Shown piece by piece: positions 8,433 through 17,873 of a stretch of DNA of 64,000 nucleotides (within the stretch, counting starts at the first letter, position 1; each line of letters opens with the position of its first letter). Origin of the DNA: Marinobacter bryozoorum (GTDB lineage Bacteria > Pseudomonadota > Gammaproteobacteria > Pseudomonadales > Oleiphilaceae); contig NZ_JAKZAH010000010.1 of assembly GCF_023156245.1 (NCBI RefSeq), forward strand, positions 1-64,000. The letters are read 5' to 3'. Made by a program: the position numbers and the translations under genes. The notes under the pieces were generated by a model, which worked only from the letters and a program-made list of their open reading frames with translations, searched no databases and had not been told where the DNA came from.

Positions 8433-8587
8433 TAGCTGACGGACTACTCGTAGCCTAGCTTGAGAGCTACTGTCCAGATATCACAAAACAAGAATTATCA
8501 GACAGCCACCAAGCCAACGCTCGATGCTCCATCCCACAACAAAAAGCGGCTCACAGAAACGGGCCGCAATAACCAGGAGATGTCCCG

Positions 8588-9739
8588 ATGCGTAAAGCCC
8601 TACACCTGCCCGCCGTGGTTTCGGCCGCTGTTCTGTCGACCGCCATGCTGGGCCAGGCCCAGGCCACCGAACTGAAGTACGCCACCGGCTACCCGCCCAA
8701 CTCCATAGGATCCAAGGCCGCCGACCGGTACGTGGAAGCCCTGAAGGAATATTCCGACGGCACCCTGACTGGCAAGGTTTACCCCCAGACGCTACTCAAC
8801 TTCATGGAAATGTCCGATGGCCTGCGGGATGGCATGGCGGATGCCGGCGCCGTGCTGCTGACCTATGCCTCGACCGAATATCCCCGCGCCAACCTGGTGG
8901 GTGAGTCATCAATGCTGCTCGAATTCACCGACCTTGAACAACACCGGGCCGGCATGGCCTTCGGGGGCGCCATAGCGGAATACCTGTTCAACCACTGCGA
9001 GTCCTGCCTGGATGAATTCACACAACAGAACCAGGTCTACGCCGGTGGTGGGGCCAGCACCCGCTACATGTTGCTGTGCAATGAACCCGTAACCACCGTC
9101 GAAGACCTCAAAGGCAAACGCCTTCGCCACGGCGGCGCCAACTGGTCACGCTGGGCCGAAGCCATGGAGGCCTCACCGGTGTCCATGTCAGTGAATGAAA
9201 TGTATGAAGGTATCAGCCAGGGCGTTCTGGACTGCACTATCCAGTCCACACCGGAACTGACGATTTTCAAGATGATGGAAGTGGTCACCCATATCACCAC
9301 AGATGTGCCGGGTGGGGTTTACGGTACTTCCAGCAACAGCATCAATCGGGACTTCTGGCAGTCGCTGGACACCACCCAGCGGGAAGCTGTGATGTACGCC
9401 ACTGCGGTGACTTCCGCTGACATCACCTGGGCCTACGCGCAGGCCAGCCTGGACAACCTGGAGACGGCTCGCGAGCGGGAAGACATCACCGTCCATGCGC
9501 CTTCAGAGGGCCTGGTCGAAGCCAACCGGAACTTTATCCGGGCTGACCTGGAGCAGATCGCCAGCGCTTACCAGGAGCGGTATGGCATTGCTGACGGCGA
9601 GGAGATGCTGGAGGACTTCCGCCCCATCATCGAAAAGTGGGCCAACATGGTCGACGATATCGACTCCCCCGAGGCACTCACCAAGCTCTACTGGGATGAA
9701 GTCTACTCAAAAGTCGACGTAGACAAGCACGGCTTCTGA
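8588..9739 (+). CDS. TRAP-type periplasmic binding protein, Cys-rich paralogue 1
   Basis: A 383-aa protein with a Sec signal peptide (cleavage near Ala26 in AQA-TEL) and a DctP-type solute-binding fold. It is longer than ordinary DctP proteins (about 330-350 aa). Four cysteines are shared with the two paralogues: Cys137 and Cys140 in a CESC motif, Cys164 in LLCNEPV and Cys216 in VLDCT. They probably form two disulphides in the periplasm. No DctQ or DctM gene is near. It is cotranscribed with a CoA ligase and paralogue 2, so it is expected to bind the acid that the ligase activates. Which membrane transporter it serves is unknown. Confidence 0.85.
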   Translation: MRKALHLPAVVSAAVLSTAMLGQAQATELKYATGYPPNSIGSKAADRYVEALKEYSDGTLTGKVYPQTLLNFMEMSDGLRDGMADAGAVLLTYASTEYPRANLVGESSMLLEFTDLEQHRAGMAFGGAIAEYLFNHCESCLDEFTQQNQVYAGGGASTRYMLLCNEPVTTVEDLKGKRLRHGGANWSRWAEAMEASPVSMSVNEMYEGISQGVLDCTIQSTPELTIFKMMEVVTHITTDVPGGVYGTSSNSINRDFWQSLDTTQREAVMYATAVTSADITWAYAQASLDNLETAREREDITVHAPSEGLVEANRNFIRADLEQIASAYQERYGIADGEEMLEDFRPIIEKWANMVDDIDSPEALTKLYWDEVYSKVDVDKHGF

Positions 9740-9777
9740 ACCAGCACTGATAACAAGAAACAAGGAGACCCGAACAC

Positions 9778-11334
9778 ATGTACCTGACGCAACCCCTGCA
9801 CAAAGCCCTGATCGAGGCACCGAACCAGACCGCCACGGTCTGCCATGGCCGCCGCCACAGCTACCGGGAGTTTGTCTCCCGCATTGCCCGGTTGGCCGCA
9901 GGCCTGAAAAAGCTGGGACTCAAAGAAGGCGACCGGGTAGCGATTCTGAGCCTAAACTCGGACCGCTACGCGGAAGCCATCTATGCCACCTTCTGGGCCG
10001 GGGGTGTTATCAACCCGGTGAATATCCGCTGGAGCCCGGCAGAGATCATCTATTCCCTGGACGACTGTGAAAGTACGTTCCTGGTTGTGGACGACACCTT
10101 CAGCCCCATGATCAATCCGTTGAAGGAAGGTTCGAAATCCCTGAGCACGGTAATCTACTCCGGCGACAAGGAAACCCCGGACGGCACCCATAATTTCGAA
10201 GACCTGGTCCGCGACAACGAGGAAATGGAAGACACCCTGCGCAGCAAGGACGACCTGGCAGCGGTGATGTACACCGGTGGCACTACCGGTAAGCCCAAGG
10301 GCGTCATGCTCAGCCACATGAACCTGTTCAGTAACGGACTGGGCTCCCAGGCGGTGGCAAACATGCCGACGCGTTCGGTGACCCTGCATGCGGCACCCAC
10401 CTTCCACGTTGCCGGTACCGGGCTGATCCTGCAGGCGGTCGCCCGCCACAGCACCAACGTGATACTTCCCATGTTCGAACCCAAGGCGGTGCTGGAGGCG
10501 ATCCAGAACGAGGGCGTAATCGAAACCTTCCTGGTGCCTACCATGCTGCGAATGGTGCTGGCTCACCCGGAGTTCGGCAACTATGACCTCAGCGGCCTGC
10601 AGCACATGATGTACGGCGCCTCTCCCATGGACAGTACCCTGCTGAACAAGGCTCGCCAGGCGATGCCCAGCGCCGGCTTCCTGCAAGCCTACGGCATGAC
10701 CGAGCTGTCGCCGACGGTCACCATTCTGACCAAGGACTGGCACACTGACGAAGGCTTTGAAAGCGGTAAGATGATGTCCGCCGGTCGACCACTGCCCATG
10801 GTGGAAATCCGCATCGTGGATGGCGAAGACAACACTGTGCCCAACGGCACCCGTGGTGAGATCGTGGCCCGGGGCCCGGTGGTCATGCAGGGTTACTGGA
10901 ACAAGCCCGAGCAGACCGCGCAGGCCCTGCGCAACGGCTGGATGCACACCGGCGATGCCGGTTACATGGATGACGACGGCTTTGTCTATGTCGTGGACCG
11001 CATCAAGGACATGATTGTCACCGGTGGCGAGAACGTCTATTCCGCCGAGGTGGAGGAAGCCCTGCTGCAGATGCCCCAGGTGGCCCAGTGCGCGGTCATC
11101 GGCGTTCCGGATGAAGACTGGGGTGAGCGTGTCCATGCCACCGTCGTGGTAAATGACGACGCCGAGCTGACCCTGGATGAGGTCATGGCCCACTGCAAGA
11201 CCCTGATCGCCAACTACAAGATCCCCCGCAGCGTGGAAATCCGTGACGAACTGCCCCTGTCCCCGGCGGGCAAGCTGCTCAAGTACAAGCTGAGGGAAGA
11301 ACACTGGTCCGACCGGGACCGCAAGGTGAGCTGA
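9778..11334 (+). CDS. AMP-forming acyl-CoA ligase
   Basis: A 518-aa ANL-family ligase with the loop YTGGTTGKPKG (165-175), YGMTE (305-309), the HTGD segment and a C-terminal SPAGKLLKYK with the catalytic lysine. It lies 38 bp after one TRAP-type binding protein and 39 bp before another, so the three are one operon, most likely under operator site 3. The product would be a cytoplasmic acyl-CoA. Overall it resembles medium/long-chain ligases, but substrate choice is not visible. Confidence 0.9.
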   Translation: MYLTQPLHKALIEAPNQTATVCHGRRHSYREFVSRIARLAAGLKKLGLKEGDRVAILSLNSDRYAEAIYATFWAGGVINPVNIRWSPAEIIYSLDDCESTFLVVDDTFSPMINPLKEGSKSLSTVIYSGDKETPDGTHNFEDLVRDNEEMEDTLRSKDDLAAVMYTGGTTGKPKGVMLSHMNLFSNGLGSQAVANMPTRSVTLHAAPTFHVAGTGLILQAVARHSTNVILPMFEPKAVLEAIQNEGVIETFLVPTMLRMVLAHPEFGNYDLSGLQHMMYGASPMDSTLLNKARQAMPSAGFLQAYGMTELSPTVTILTKDWHTDEGFESGKMMSAGRPLPMVEIRIVDGEDNTVPNGTRGEIVARGPVVMQGYWNKPEQTAQALRNGWMHTGDAGYMDDDGFVYVVDRIKDMIVTGGENVYSAEVEEALLQMPQVAQCAVIGVPDEDWGERVHATVVVNDDAELTLDEVMAHCKTLIANYKIPRSVEIRDELPLSPAGKLLKYKLREEHWSDRDRKVS

Positions 11335-11373
11335 GCCACAACACAATACAACAACAATGAACGGGAGTACCCG

Positions 11374-12531
11374 ATGACTTACCTGAAAACCCCGATAGCC
11401 GGCTTTATAGCCGGCGCCGCCCTGACCGGCATGCTAGCCGCCGGCAACGTGGAAGCTCGCGAGCTGAGCTTTGCTTCCGGCGCCACGCCAAACTCCATCG
11501 GCTCCAAGAGTATTGAAGTGTTCTCCAACGCGCTAAAGGATCGCAGTGGTGGTGACCTGACCGTAAAGCCCTACATGCAATCCCTGCTGAGCTTTATGGA
11601 AACGCCTCCTGGCCTGCGCGATGGCATGGCGGACTTTGGCGCGGTGCTAACACCCTATTTCCAGACTGAGTTCCCCAGCACTATCATGCTGACGGAGCTG
11701 ACCATGCTTCTGGAGCTGGATAACACCACAGCCCGGGAAGCGACCTATGCCTTTGGCGGTGCCATCTCGGAATATGTCTTCAACAACTGCCCCGAGTGTG
11801 TCGAAGAATATACCAAGAATAACCAGGTGTTCCTTGGCATCTCCGGTAGCACCCCCTACACCCTGATCTGTAACAAGCCCGTTGTAACGATGGAGGACAT
11901 CGAAGGCAAGCGTATCCGCATTGGCGGCCCGCAGTGGGCCCGCTGGGTGGAGGCGATGAGCGCCTCTCCCATTTCCATGGCGGTTAACGAGGTCTATGAA
12001 GGCCTGGGACAGGGGGTACTGGACTGCACCGCCCACAACCTGCCGGACCTGACTAACTTCAACTTCATTGAAGTGACCAGTGACATCACCCTGGGCGTAC
12101 CCGGCGGCGTATTCGGCGGCATTGCCACACATATGAATGCCGACGCCTGGAAGGGTTTGTCCGCTGAGAACCGTGAGGCTGTACTTTACGGTTCAGCTGC
12201 CATCGCCGCTGAACTTGCCCACCTTTACGTGAAGGAGCACGAGGAAAACAGGGAACTCATTGAAGAAATGGAAGACATTACCGTGCATGAGGCCAGTGAT
12301 GAACTCAAGTCGGCAACTCGCAACTTCATTGAGAATGACGCAGCCACTATTGCATCCCGCTACCAGGAGAAGTACAGCATCGACCGTTCAGGGGAGATGG
12401 TCGCGGAATTCAGGGAAAGCCTGGCCCGCTGGGTAGAGCTGGTGAAAGACGTAAAAACCCGGGAAGAGCTGCAACAGCTCTACTGGGATGAAGTCTTCTC
12501 GAAGGTGGATGCAAGCCAGTACGGCATGTAA
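11374..12531 (+). CDS. TRAP-type periplasmic binding protein, Cys-rich paralogue 2
   Basis: A 385-aa secreted DctP-like protein with a signal peptide ending near residue 28. It keeps all four paralogue cysteines: Cys139 and Cys142 (CPEC), Cys166 (LICNKPV) and one in VLDCT. The conserved starts of the mature proteins (SIGSK, GLRDGMAD) show that it and the proteins at 8588 and 14286 are close paralogues. It ends an operon and is followed by a strong GNRA-loop hairpin. A role in binding a carboxylic acid is inferred from family and from the neighbouring ligase. Confidence 0.85.
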   Translation: MTYLKTPIAGFIAGAALTGMLAAGNVEARELSFASGATPNSIGSKSIEVFSNALKDRSGGDLTVKPYMQSLLSFMETPPGLRDGMADFGAVLTPYFQTEFPSTIMLTELTMLLELDNTTAREATYAFGGAISEYVFNNCPECVEEYTKNNQVFLGISGSTPYTLICNKPVVTMEDIEGKRIRIGGPQWARWVEAMSASPISMAVNEVYEGLGQGVLDCTAHNLPDLTNFNFIEVTSDITLGVPGGVFGGIATHMNADAWKGLSAENREAVLYGSAAIAAELAHLYVKEHEENRELIEEMEDITVHEASDELKSATRNFIENDAATIASRYQEKYSIDRSGEMVAEFRESLARWVELVKDVKTREELQQLYWDEVFSKVDASQYGM

Positions 12532-12554
12532 AAACGAAGATCAACCAGCAACAA

Positions 12555-12583
12555 GGGGCCGGGAGGCAACTCCCGGCCCCTTT
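12555..12583. terminator. Hairpin terminator between convergent genes
   Basis: Eleven-bp perfect arms GGGGCCGGGAG / CTCCCGGCCCC close a GCAA tetraloop, preceded by AA and followed by TTT. It separates the convergent binding protein (ends 12531) and ligase (ends 12587), so it can stop transcription from both sides. Confidence 0.7.
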
Positions 12584-12586
12584 GCG

Positions 12587-14206
12587 TTACGCTGACCGCA
12601 ATTCCTTCTTCAGAATCTTGCCCACCGGGTTACGGGGGATGGCCTCAATCAGCTTCATCTTCTCGGGAAGCTTGTAGACACTCATACCCTGCTCCTTCAG
12701 GTAGTCGTTGATTTCCTCCAGGGTCGGCGGATTGTCCTCATCCGCAGGCACCACGCAGATACACACCCGCTCGCCCATGATGTCATCCGGCTGGGGTATC
12801 ACGGCCACGTCCTGCACCTTGTCGAAGCCGAGTACCGCGTTCTCCACCTCCACACTGGAGATGTTGAAACCGCCGCGAATCACCATGTCCTTCTTGCGAT
12901 CGTAGAAGCCTACGTGGTTGGCATCCTGCACGATGAACAAGTCACCGGTCCGGAAGAAACCGTCATCCGTGAATGAACGCTCGGTGATATCCGGGCGCTG
13001 GAAATAGCCGGCAAACAGCCCCGGGCTGCGATAGCAAAGCTCACCGATGCCACCGGGCTCGGTGATTTCCTCATCCCGGTCGCCGAGAATCTTTACCTCG
13101 ACACCATAGATTCCGGAGGGCCACTCGACGCCTTCCTTACCCCACCAGGGCAGGTGGTCCACCCGCATGTCCAGGTCAGGCACATCGGCCGGGCCGGCCA
13201 CCAGGCTGGTGCCCTCGTTCTGGCCCCAGATATTGACAATATCGATTTCCCAACGGCGCTTGAACTCCTGCATGGACCAGGCGGAGGGTGGCGCTGAACC
13301 GGTGGTAATGGTTCGCACACTGGACAGGTCCAGTTGGTCCACGTTGGGCAGCTTGGCAATCATGTTGAGCATCGCCGGTACCAGGATGGTGTACTGGATG
13401 CGCTCTTCGGTCAGCTGGCGCAGCAGGATCTCAGGCGTGATCGGATGGTGCAGCACCAGGGTTCCCGCCGCCGCAAGCCAGGGCACATAGTTCACGCCCA
13501 CCGCCGTCATATTGACCAGGGGTGCCACACAAAGGATACGGTCTGCCGGCTGCAAGCCGCAGGTGGTAAACACCAGGCTGATCAGGTACTCCCAGTTGTT
13601 GTGACTCATGGGGCAGCCCTTCGGGTCCGCCTCGGTACCCGAAGTCCAGCACAGGGTGAAAATGTCGTTGGCATCCACCGGCACATCGGGTAGCCGGCCA
13701 GGCTCGCTGCGGGCAATATCGGTCAGCTCCTTCAGGCCGATGTACTGCTCGAAACCCAGCTCCTGGCCAAGGGCCTGGTAGTCAAAGCCGTGGAAGCTCT
13801 CGGCCGAGACATAGAACCTGGCACCGGTCATTTCTTTTACATAGCCCACATCCTTGCGCCGCCACTGCATAGGCAAGGCGGAAAGCAGCCCGCCAGCCTT
13901 CGCCGCCGCCAGGTACAGCATGGCCAGCTCCCACACATTGGGCAACTGGGCCACCAGTACGTCGTCCTTGCCGAACCCCCGGCTTGCCAGCTCGGCCGCG
14001 GTGGCATCTACCGCCCGACCAAACTCCGCCCAGGTCAGGCGCTGGGCTGGCGTACCCACCAGCTCGTCCCGGTTGGGGGGATCCACTACCGCTTCCCGGT
14101 CCGGGTGGGCGGCGCAGTTGTCGGCAAAGCGCTGGAGCAGGTTTTTCTCGCGCCAGTAACCCTTGCCCGTGTATTCCTCGATCAATTCAGGTTTATGCAG
14201 GATCAT
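12587..14206 (-). CDS. AMP-forming acyl-CoA ligase with variant P-loop
   Basis: A 539-aa ANL ligase whose phosphate-binding loop is TSGTEADPKG (188-197) instead of TSGTTGxPKG, a variant seen in some cyclohexanecarboxylate and related CoA ligases. Other motifs are WGQNEG, FRTGDLF and the C-terminal NPVGKILKKEL with the catalytic lysine. The N-terminal segment (RLTWAEFGRAVDA) and length are normal. It follows the third TRAP-type binding protein on the same strand, 79 bp downstream with a hairpin between them. This again pairs one binding protein with one ligase. Confidence 0.88.
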   Translation of the reverse strand: MILHKPELIEEYTGKGYWREKNLLQRFADNCAAHPDREAVVDPPNRDELVGTPAQRLTWAEFGRAVDATAAELASRGFGKDDVLVAQLPNVWELAMLYLAAAKAGGLLSALPMQWRRKDVGYVKEMTGARFYVSAESFHGFDYQALGQELGFEQYIGLKELTDIARSEPGRLPDVPVDANDIFTLCWTSGTEADPKGCPMSHNNWEYLISLVFTTCGLQPADRILCVAPLVNMTAVGVNYVPWLAAAGTLVLHHPITPEILLRQLTEERIQYTILVPAMLNMIAKLPNVDQLDLSSVRTITTGSAPPSAWSMQEFKRRWEIDIVNIWGQNEGTSLVAGPADVPDLDMRVDHLPWWGKEGVEWPSGIYGVEVKILGDRDEEITEPGGIGELCYRSPGLFAGYFQRPDITERSFTDDGFFRTGDLFIVQDANHVGFYDRKKDMVIRGGFNISSVEVENAVLGFDKVQDVAVIPQPDDIMGERVCICVVPADEDNPPTLEEINDYLKEQGMSVYKLPEKMKLIEAIPRNPVGKILKKELRSA

Positions 14207-14231
14207 GGTTTAACGCTCCTGTTGTCGCAGC

Positions 14232-14255
14232 CCGGTGAGCGATGAAGCTCACCGG
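14232..14255 (-). other. Intercistronic stem-loop
   Basis: Nine-bp perfect arms CCGGTGAGC / GCTCACCGG around a 6-nt loop lie between the binding protein gene and the ligase gene. There is no T-run, so a role in mRNA 3'-end stability is more likely than termination. That would allow more binding protein than ligase to be made. Confidence 0.5.
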
Positions 14256-14285
14256 ACAGCTTGTGGTTCCTGGGGTGTCGTATGG

Positions 14286-15446
14286 TTACTGCCCGTACTG
14301 GCTAACATCTACCTTGGAGAAGACTTCCTCCCAGTAAAGTTCTGCCAGGGCTTCGCCGCTGTCGACGCCTTCCACCAGGGCAACCCACTTCTCGAGGATA
14401 GGCTTGAAGGTCTCGATCATCTCACCAGCATTGCTGATGTCATATTTCTCGGCATAGGTGGCGGCCATGGCATCCAGGTCCTGCTCGATAAACTGGCGGG
14501 TCTGGGCCCTCATTTTATCGCTGGCCTCATGGATCTCGATACTGTCCAGTTCGTCAGCAGTCTCCATGTTCGCCAGGGCGGCCTCGGCGTAGCCCCAGCT
14601 CAGCTCCGCTGAAAGCACCGCAGAGGCTTGTAGCACAGTACTGCGCTCACCTTCGTCCAGGCTGTCCCAGGTGTCCTTGTTGACCGTGTTCGCAACACCG
14701 GCAAACACGCCGCCAGGTGCCCCGGTGGTCAGGTCAGATACCACTTCCATCAGTTTTACAATGGTCAGCTCCGGCGCGGAGTGAACGGAACAGTCCACCA
14801 CACCCTGGCTGAGGGCCTCATAGGTTTCATGCTGGGGAACAGACACCGGGGACGCCCCCATGCTCTCCACCCAGCGCGACCACTGGGCACCACCAATCCG
14901 CATGCGCTTGCCCTGCAGTTCTTCCATGGTGCGAACCGGCTTGTTACAGAGCAGGAAGTAAGGCGATGTGCCACCCCCGCCAATGAACACCTGGTTCTGG
15001 GCATCAAATTCGTCGGTACATTCCGGGCAGTGGTTGAACAGGTACTCGGACATGGCACCGGCATAGGCCAGGCCGGCGGTTTCCGCCGGTGCGCCGGTCA
15101 GCTCCAGCAGCATGGAGATTTCCGCTGCCAGGTTGGTGCTGGGAAACTCCGCCGGGAAATAGGGCGTTAACACCAGGCCACTGTCGGCAAGGCCATCCCG
15201 GACACCGGATGGGGTCTCGGAAAAGCTGAGCAGTGACTGGGGATAGACCTTTGCCGTCAGTTCGCCATCAGAGTATTCGTCAAGCGCCTCGGCAAAGGCA
15301 TCACCCGCCACGGCGCCAATGGATTGGGCGGCGTAACCTGTGGCATAGCGCAGGCTCTTTGCATCCGCCGTGGCAGCCATCAGGCTTCCGGCAACGGCCA
15401 GGGGAAGGGCGAGGCGAGTGAAACGGGGCATAGTGAGGTAACGCAT
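14286..15446 (-). CDS. TRAP-type periplasmic binding protein, Cys-rich paralogue 3
   Basis: A 386-aa secreted DctP-like protein. An open frame extends upstream to 15701, but the ATG at 15446 has an AGGAG site 5 bases ahead, begins a normal signal peptide (ending in ADA) and matches the 383 and 385 aa of its paralogues, so I chose it. It keeps CPEC, LLCNKPV and VVDCS, the four shared cysteines. It is divergent from the ligase at 15692, with two operator palindromes between them, and heads an operon with the ligase at 12587. Confidence 0.85.
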   Translation of the reverse strand: MRYLTMPRFTRLALPLAVAGSLMAATADAKSLRYATGYAAQSIGAVAGDAFAEALDEYSDGELTAKVYPQSLLSFSETPSGVRDGLADSGLVLTPYFPAEFPSTNLAAEISMLLELTGAPAETAGLAYAGAMSEYLFNHCPECTDEFDAQNQVFIGGGGTSPYFLLCNKPVRTMEELQGKRMRIGGAQWSRWVESMGASPVSVPQHETYEALSQGVVDCSVHSAPELTIVKLMEVVSDLTTGAPGGVFAGVANTVNKDTWDSLDEGERSTVLQASAVLSAELSWGYAEAALANMETADELDSIEIHEASDKMRAQTRQFIEQDLDAMAATYAEKYDISNAGEMIETFKPILEKWVALVEGVDSGEALAELYWEEVFSKVDVSQYGQ

Positions 15447-15560
15447 TACAGCTCCTTTTTGCACCAGCTCAGGGTGCATTTGTTGTTGTGATATTGCTGT
15501 CCAGTATTGCCGGGTAGTCCCGGGCAACGCACAGCTTAAAAAGCGCTCGCAGGAAGGGCG

Positions 15561-15576
15561 TCGTCTGATCCGACGA
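15561..15576. promoter_or_regulatory. Operator palindrome, site 4
   Basis: TCGTC-TGATCC-GACGA lies about 115 bp upstream of the third binding protein, in the divergent control region shared with the ligase at 15692. It is 42 bp, centre to centre, from site 5, or four helical turns. Confidence 0.7.
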
Positions 15577-15602
15577 GTTAAGCCTGGCCCCCTTGCCACA
15601 AA

Positions 15603-15618
15603 TCGTCGAATCGGACGA
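15603..15618. promoter_or_regulatory. Operator palindrome, site 5
   Basis: TCGTC-GAATCG-GACGA lies about 75 bp upstream of the ligase at 15692. With site 4 it makes one of two double sites in the window, the other being at 26860 and 26937. Confidence 0.7.
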
Positions 15619-15691
15619 CGTCGCGGCCCCGGACGTACGAGACACTGCCCCAAAAGCCCTGCGACAACCATAACAACTTCAGGAGAGTGCC

Positions 15692-17329
15692 ATGCAAGCA
15701 CTGATGCAAGACAAGCCCCTGCTCATTTCGTCACTGATCGAGCACGCCGCCACCTTCCACCCGGAAACCGAGATCGTCACCAAGACCGTGGAAGGTCCGA
15801 TGCACCGCACCAACTACCGGGAACTGCGCAATCGCTCCAAGAGAATGGCCAACGCCCTCAAGACCCTGGGTGTGGATTTCCAGGACCGGGTAGGCACACT
15901 GGCCTGGAACACCTACCGCCACTACGAACTGTACTTTGGTGTTTCTGGCAGCGGTGCCATCCTGCACACGGTTAACCCGCGCCTGTTTCCGGAACAGCTG
16001 ACCTATATCATCAACCACGCCGAAGACAAGGTGCTGTTCTTCGACATCACCTTTGCCGACATGGTGAAGCAGCTGGCACCGCAGCTGGAGACGGTAGAGG
16101 CCTTCGTGGCCATGACGGACCGGGAGCACATGCCGGACATCGACCTGCCCAACCTCTATTGCTATGAAGAGCTGATGGAAGCGGCCAGCGACGACTACGA
16201 ATGGCCGGAGTTCGACGAGCGTACCGCGTCATCCCTGTGCTACACCTCCGGTACCACCGGTAACCCCAAAGGGGTTCTCTACGGCCATCGCTCCACCGTT
16301 CTGCACTCGCTGATGCAGGTGGCACCGGACGCCTTTGAAATCAGCAGCCGCACTGCGATGTTGCTGATCGTGCCCATGTTCCATGCCAACGCCTGGGGCG
16401 TGCCCTATTCCGCACCCATGGTCGGTGCCAAGATGGTCCTGCCAGGTCAGCACCTGGACGGCGAAAGCGTCTATCAGCTGATGAAGGAGGAGAATGTCAC
16501 CTTCTCCATGGCGGTTCCCACGGTCTGGCTGATGCTGTTCCAGTACCTGGATTCCACCGAGGGTGCCAGCCTGGACAACCTGAGCCTGACCGGCGTGGGT
16601 GTGGGCGGCTCCGCCCCCCCGATTGCCATGATCGAACGTTTCCGCAAGTCCGGTATCGACATGGTCCAGGGCTGGGGCATGACCGAGACCAGTCCGCTGG
16701 GCGTTATCAACAAACCGCTGCCCAAGCATGACAGCCTCAGCGATGACGACATGGCCAGGCTCAAGACCAAGGCCGGCCGTGGCATCTGGGGCGTTGAAAT
16801 CAAGATCGTCAATGATGACGGCGAACGCCTGCCCTGGGACGGCAAGACCTCCGGTCACTTCTATGTCAAAGGCCCGTGGATTGCCAATGGCTACTTCCGC
16901 CAGGAAGGAGGCAGCAAGCTGGACAGCGAGGGCTTCTTCCCCACTGGCGATATCGGCACCATCGACCCGGACGGCTTCCTGCAACTGGTGGACCGGTCCA
17001 AGGATGTGATCAAGTCCGGCGGGGAGTGGATATCCTCTATCGAGCTGGAAAACGCCGCTGTCTCCCACCCCGAGGTGGCAGAAGCCGCGGTTATCGGTAT
17101 CGCCCATCCCAAGTGGCAGGAGCGGCCCCTGCTGATTGCAGTGCTCAAGGACAACGCCACCATCGGCAAGGAAGAGCTGATGTCCTTCCTTGAGGAGCAC
17201 GTGGCCAAGTGGTGGCTGCCGGACGATATCCTGTTTGTGGACGAACTGCCCCACACAGCCACCGGCAAACTGCTGAAGACCAAGCTCCGGGAAGAGTTCG
17301 GTGATTTCAAGCCGGTTACCACCGGCTGA
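15692..17329 (+). CDS. AMP-forming acyl-CoA ligase (AlkK/DmdB-like)
   Basis: A 545-aa ANL ligase with the loop [11 protein letters not shown] (184-194), the block [15 protein letters not shown] and GWGMTETSP, which are typical of the AlkK / DmdB branch (medium-chain or 3-methylthiopropionate CoA ligases). The C-terminal lysine lies in [10 protein letters not shown]. The ATG at 15692 has AGGAG seven bases upstream; a second ATG four codons on is possible. It leads an operon with two MaoC-type genes and another ligase. Membership of the branch is seen, the exact acid is not. Confidence 0.9.
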   Translation: MQALMQDKPLLISSLIEHAATFHPETEIVTKTVEGPMHRTNYRELRNRSKRMANALKTLGVDFQDRVGTLAWNTYRHYELYFGVSGSGAILHTVNPRLFPEQLTYIINHAEDKVLFFDITFADMVKQLAPQLETVEAFVAMTDREHMPDIDLPNLYCYEELMEAASDDYEWPEFDERTASSLCYTSGTTGNPKGVLYGHRSTVLHSLMQVAPDAFEISSRTAMLLIVPMFHANAWGVPYSAPMVGAKMVLPGQHLDGESVYQLMKEENVTFSMAVPTVWLMLFQYLDSTEGASLDNLSLTGVGVGGSAPPIAMIERFRKSGIDMVQGWGMTETSPLGVINKPLPKHDSLSDDDMARLKTKAGRGIWGVEIKIVNDDGERLPWDGKTSGHFYVKGPWIANGYFRQEGGSKLDSEGFFPTGDIGTIDPDGFLQLVDRSKDVIKSGGEWISSIELENAAVSHPEVAEAAVIGIAHPKWQERPLLIAVLKDNATIGKEELMSFLEEHVAKWWLPDDILFVDELPHTATGKLLKTKLREEFGDFKPVTTG

Positions 17330-17336
17330 GCCGCTA

Positions 17337-17363
17337 CCCCGCCGGCCCACAGGGCTGGCGGGG
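17337..17363 (+). other. Intercistronic stem-loop
   Basis: Twelve-bp arms (17337-17348 and 17352-17363) with a single G-T pair enclose a 3-nt loop, right after the ligase stop codon. No T-run follows, so it may set relative mRNA levels of the ligase and the MaoC genes rather than end transcription. Confidence 0.5.
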
Positions 17364-17412
17364 AACTTCATGGTTCCTTCCATGCACAGTACTTTCCTGC
17401 AAGGTACTTCCA

Positions 17413-17868
17413 ATGATTGATCCAAGCTTTATCGGATTCCGGTTGCCGGTCCATACCCAGCTGGTTGAAGCCGGCCGACTGCGTTTCTTTGCCCAGGCGA
17501 TTGGTGAGACCAACCCGGTGTACCTGGACGAAGACGCTGCAAGGGCAGCCGGCTGGCGCTCCCTGCCGGTACCTCCCACCTTCCTGTTCTGCCTGGATAT
17601 GGAACGGGACAATCCCTACGACTACATGGACACACTGGGCATCGAGCTGGGCAAGGTACTGCACGGCGAGCAACACTTCAGTTACCACCAGGTAGCCTGC
17701 GCGGGTGACCGGTTGACCTTTGACTCCCGGATTACCGACATCTATCAGAAAAAGGCCGGTGCCATGGAGTTCGTGGTGCGGGAAACCGCCGTCTTCCGGG
17801 AAACCGGCAAGCAGGAACCGAACAGGCTCGCCGACCTTCGTTCCATCATCATTATCCGTCACAGGTAA
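17413..17868 (+). CDS. MaoC-like dehydratase subunit (N-terminal type)
   Basis: A 151-aa hotdog protein of the MaoC_dehydrat_N group. It shows the segment FAQAIGETNPVYLDEDAARA but lacks the full Asp-x4-His hydratase dyad. Such proteins pair with a catalytic MaoC partner to make a heteromeric enoyl-CoA hydratase, as in ChsH1/ChsH2 of steroid side-chain degradation. The partner follows directly, 5 bp downstream. The pair would add water to a 2-enoyl-CoA. ChsH-type enzymes often take bulky acyl groups, which would suit a branched or ring-bearing substrate, but that is inference. Confidence 0.75.
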   Translation: MIDPSFIGFRLPVHTQLVEAGRLRFFAQAIGETNPVYLDEDAARAAGWRSLPVPPTFLFCLDMERDNPYDYMDTLGIELGKVLHGEQHFSYHQVACAGDRLTFDSRITDIYQKKAGAMEFVVRETAVFRETGKQEPNRLADLRSIIIIRHR

Positions 17869-17873
17869 GACCT

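Noticed and set aside
15470..15481. Another copy of the GIY-YIG-linked repeat (CAGCTCAGGGTG)
   Set aside because: Only about 10 bases match and the CCCTTCGAC half is absent, so it is likely chance.
14286..15701. A longer 471-aa version of binding protein 3
   Set aside because: The extra N-terminal 85 residues cover the divergent control region with two palindromes, lack a signal peptide and would place the real signal sequence in the middle. The ATG at 15446 has a good ribosome site.
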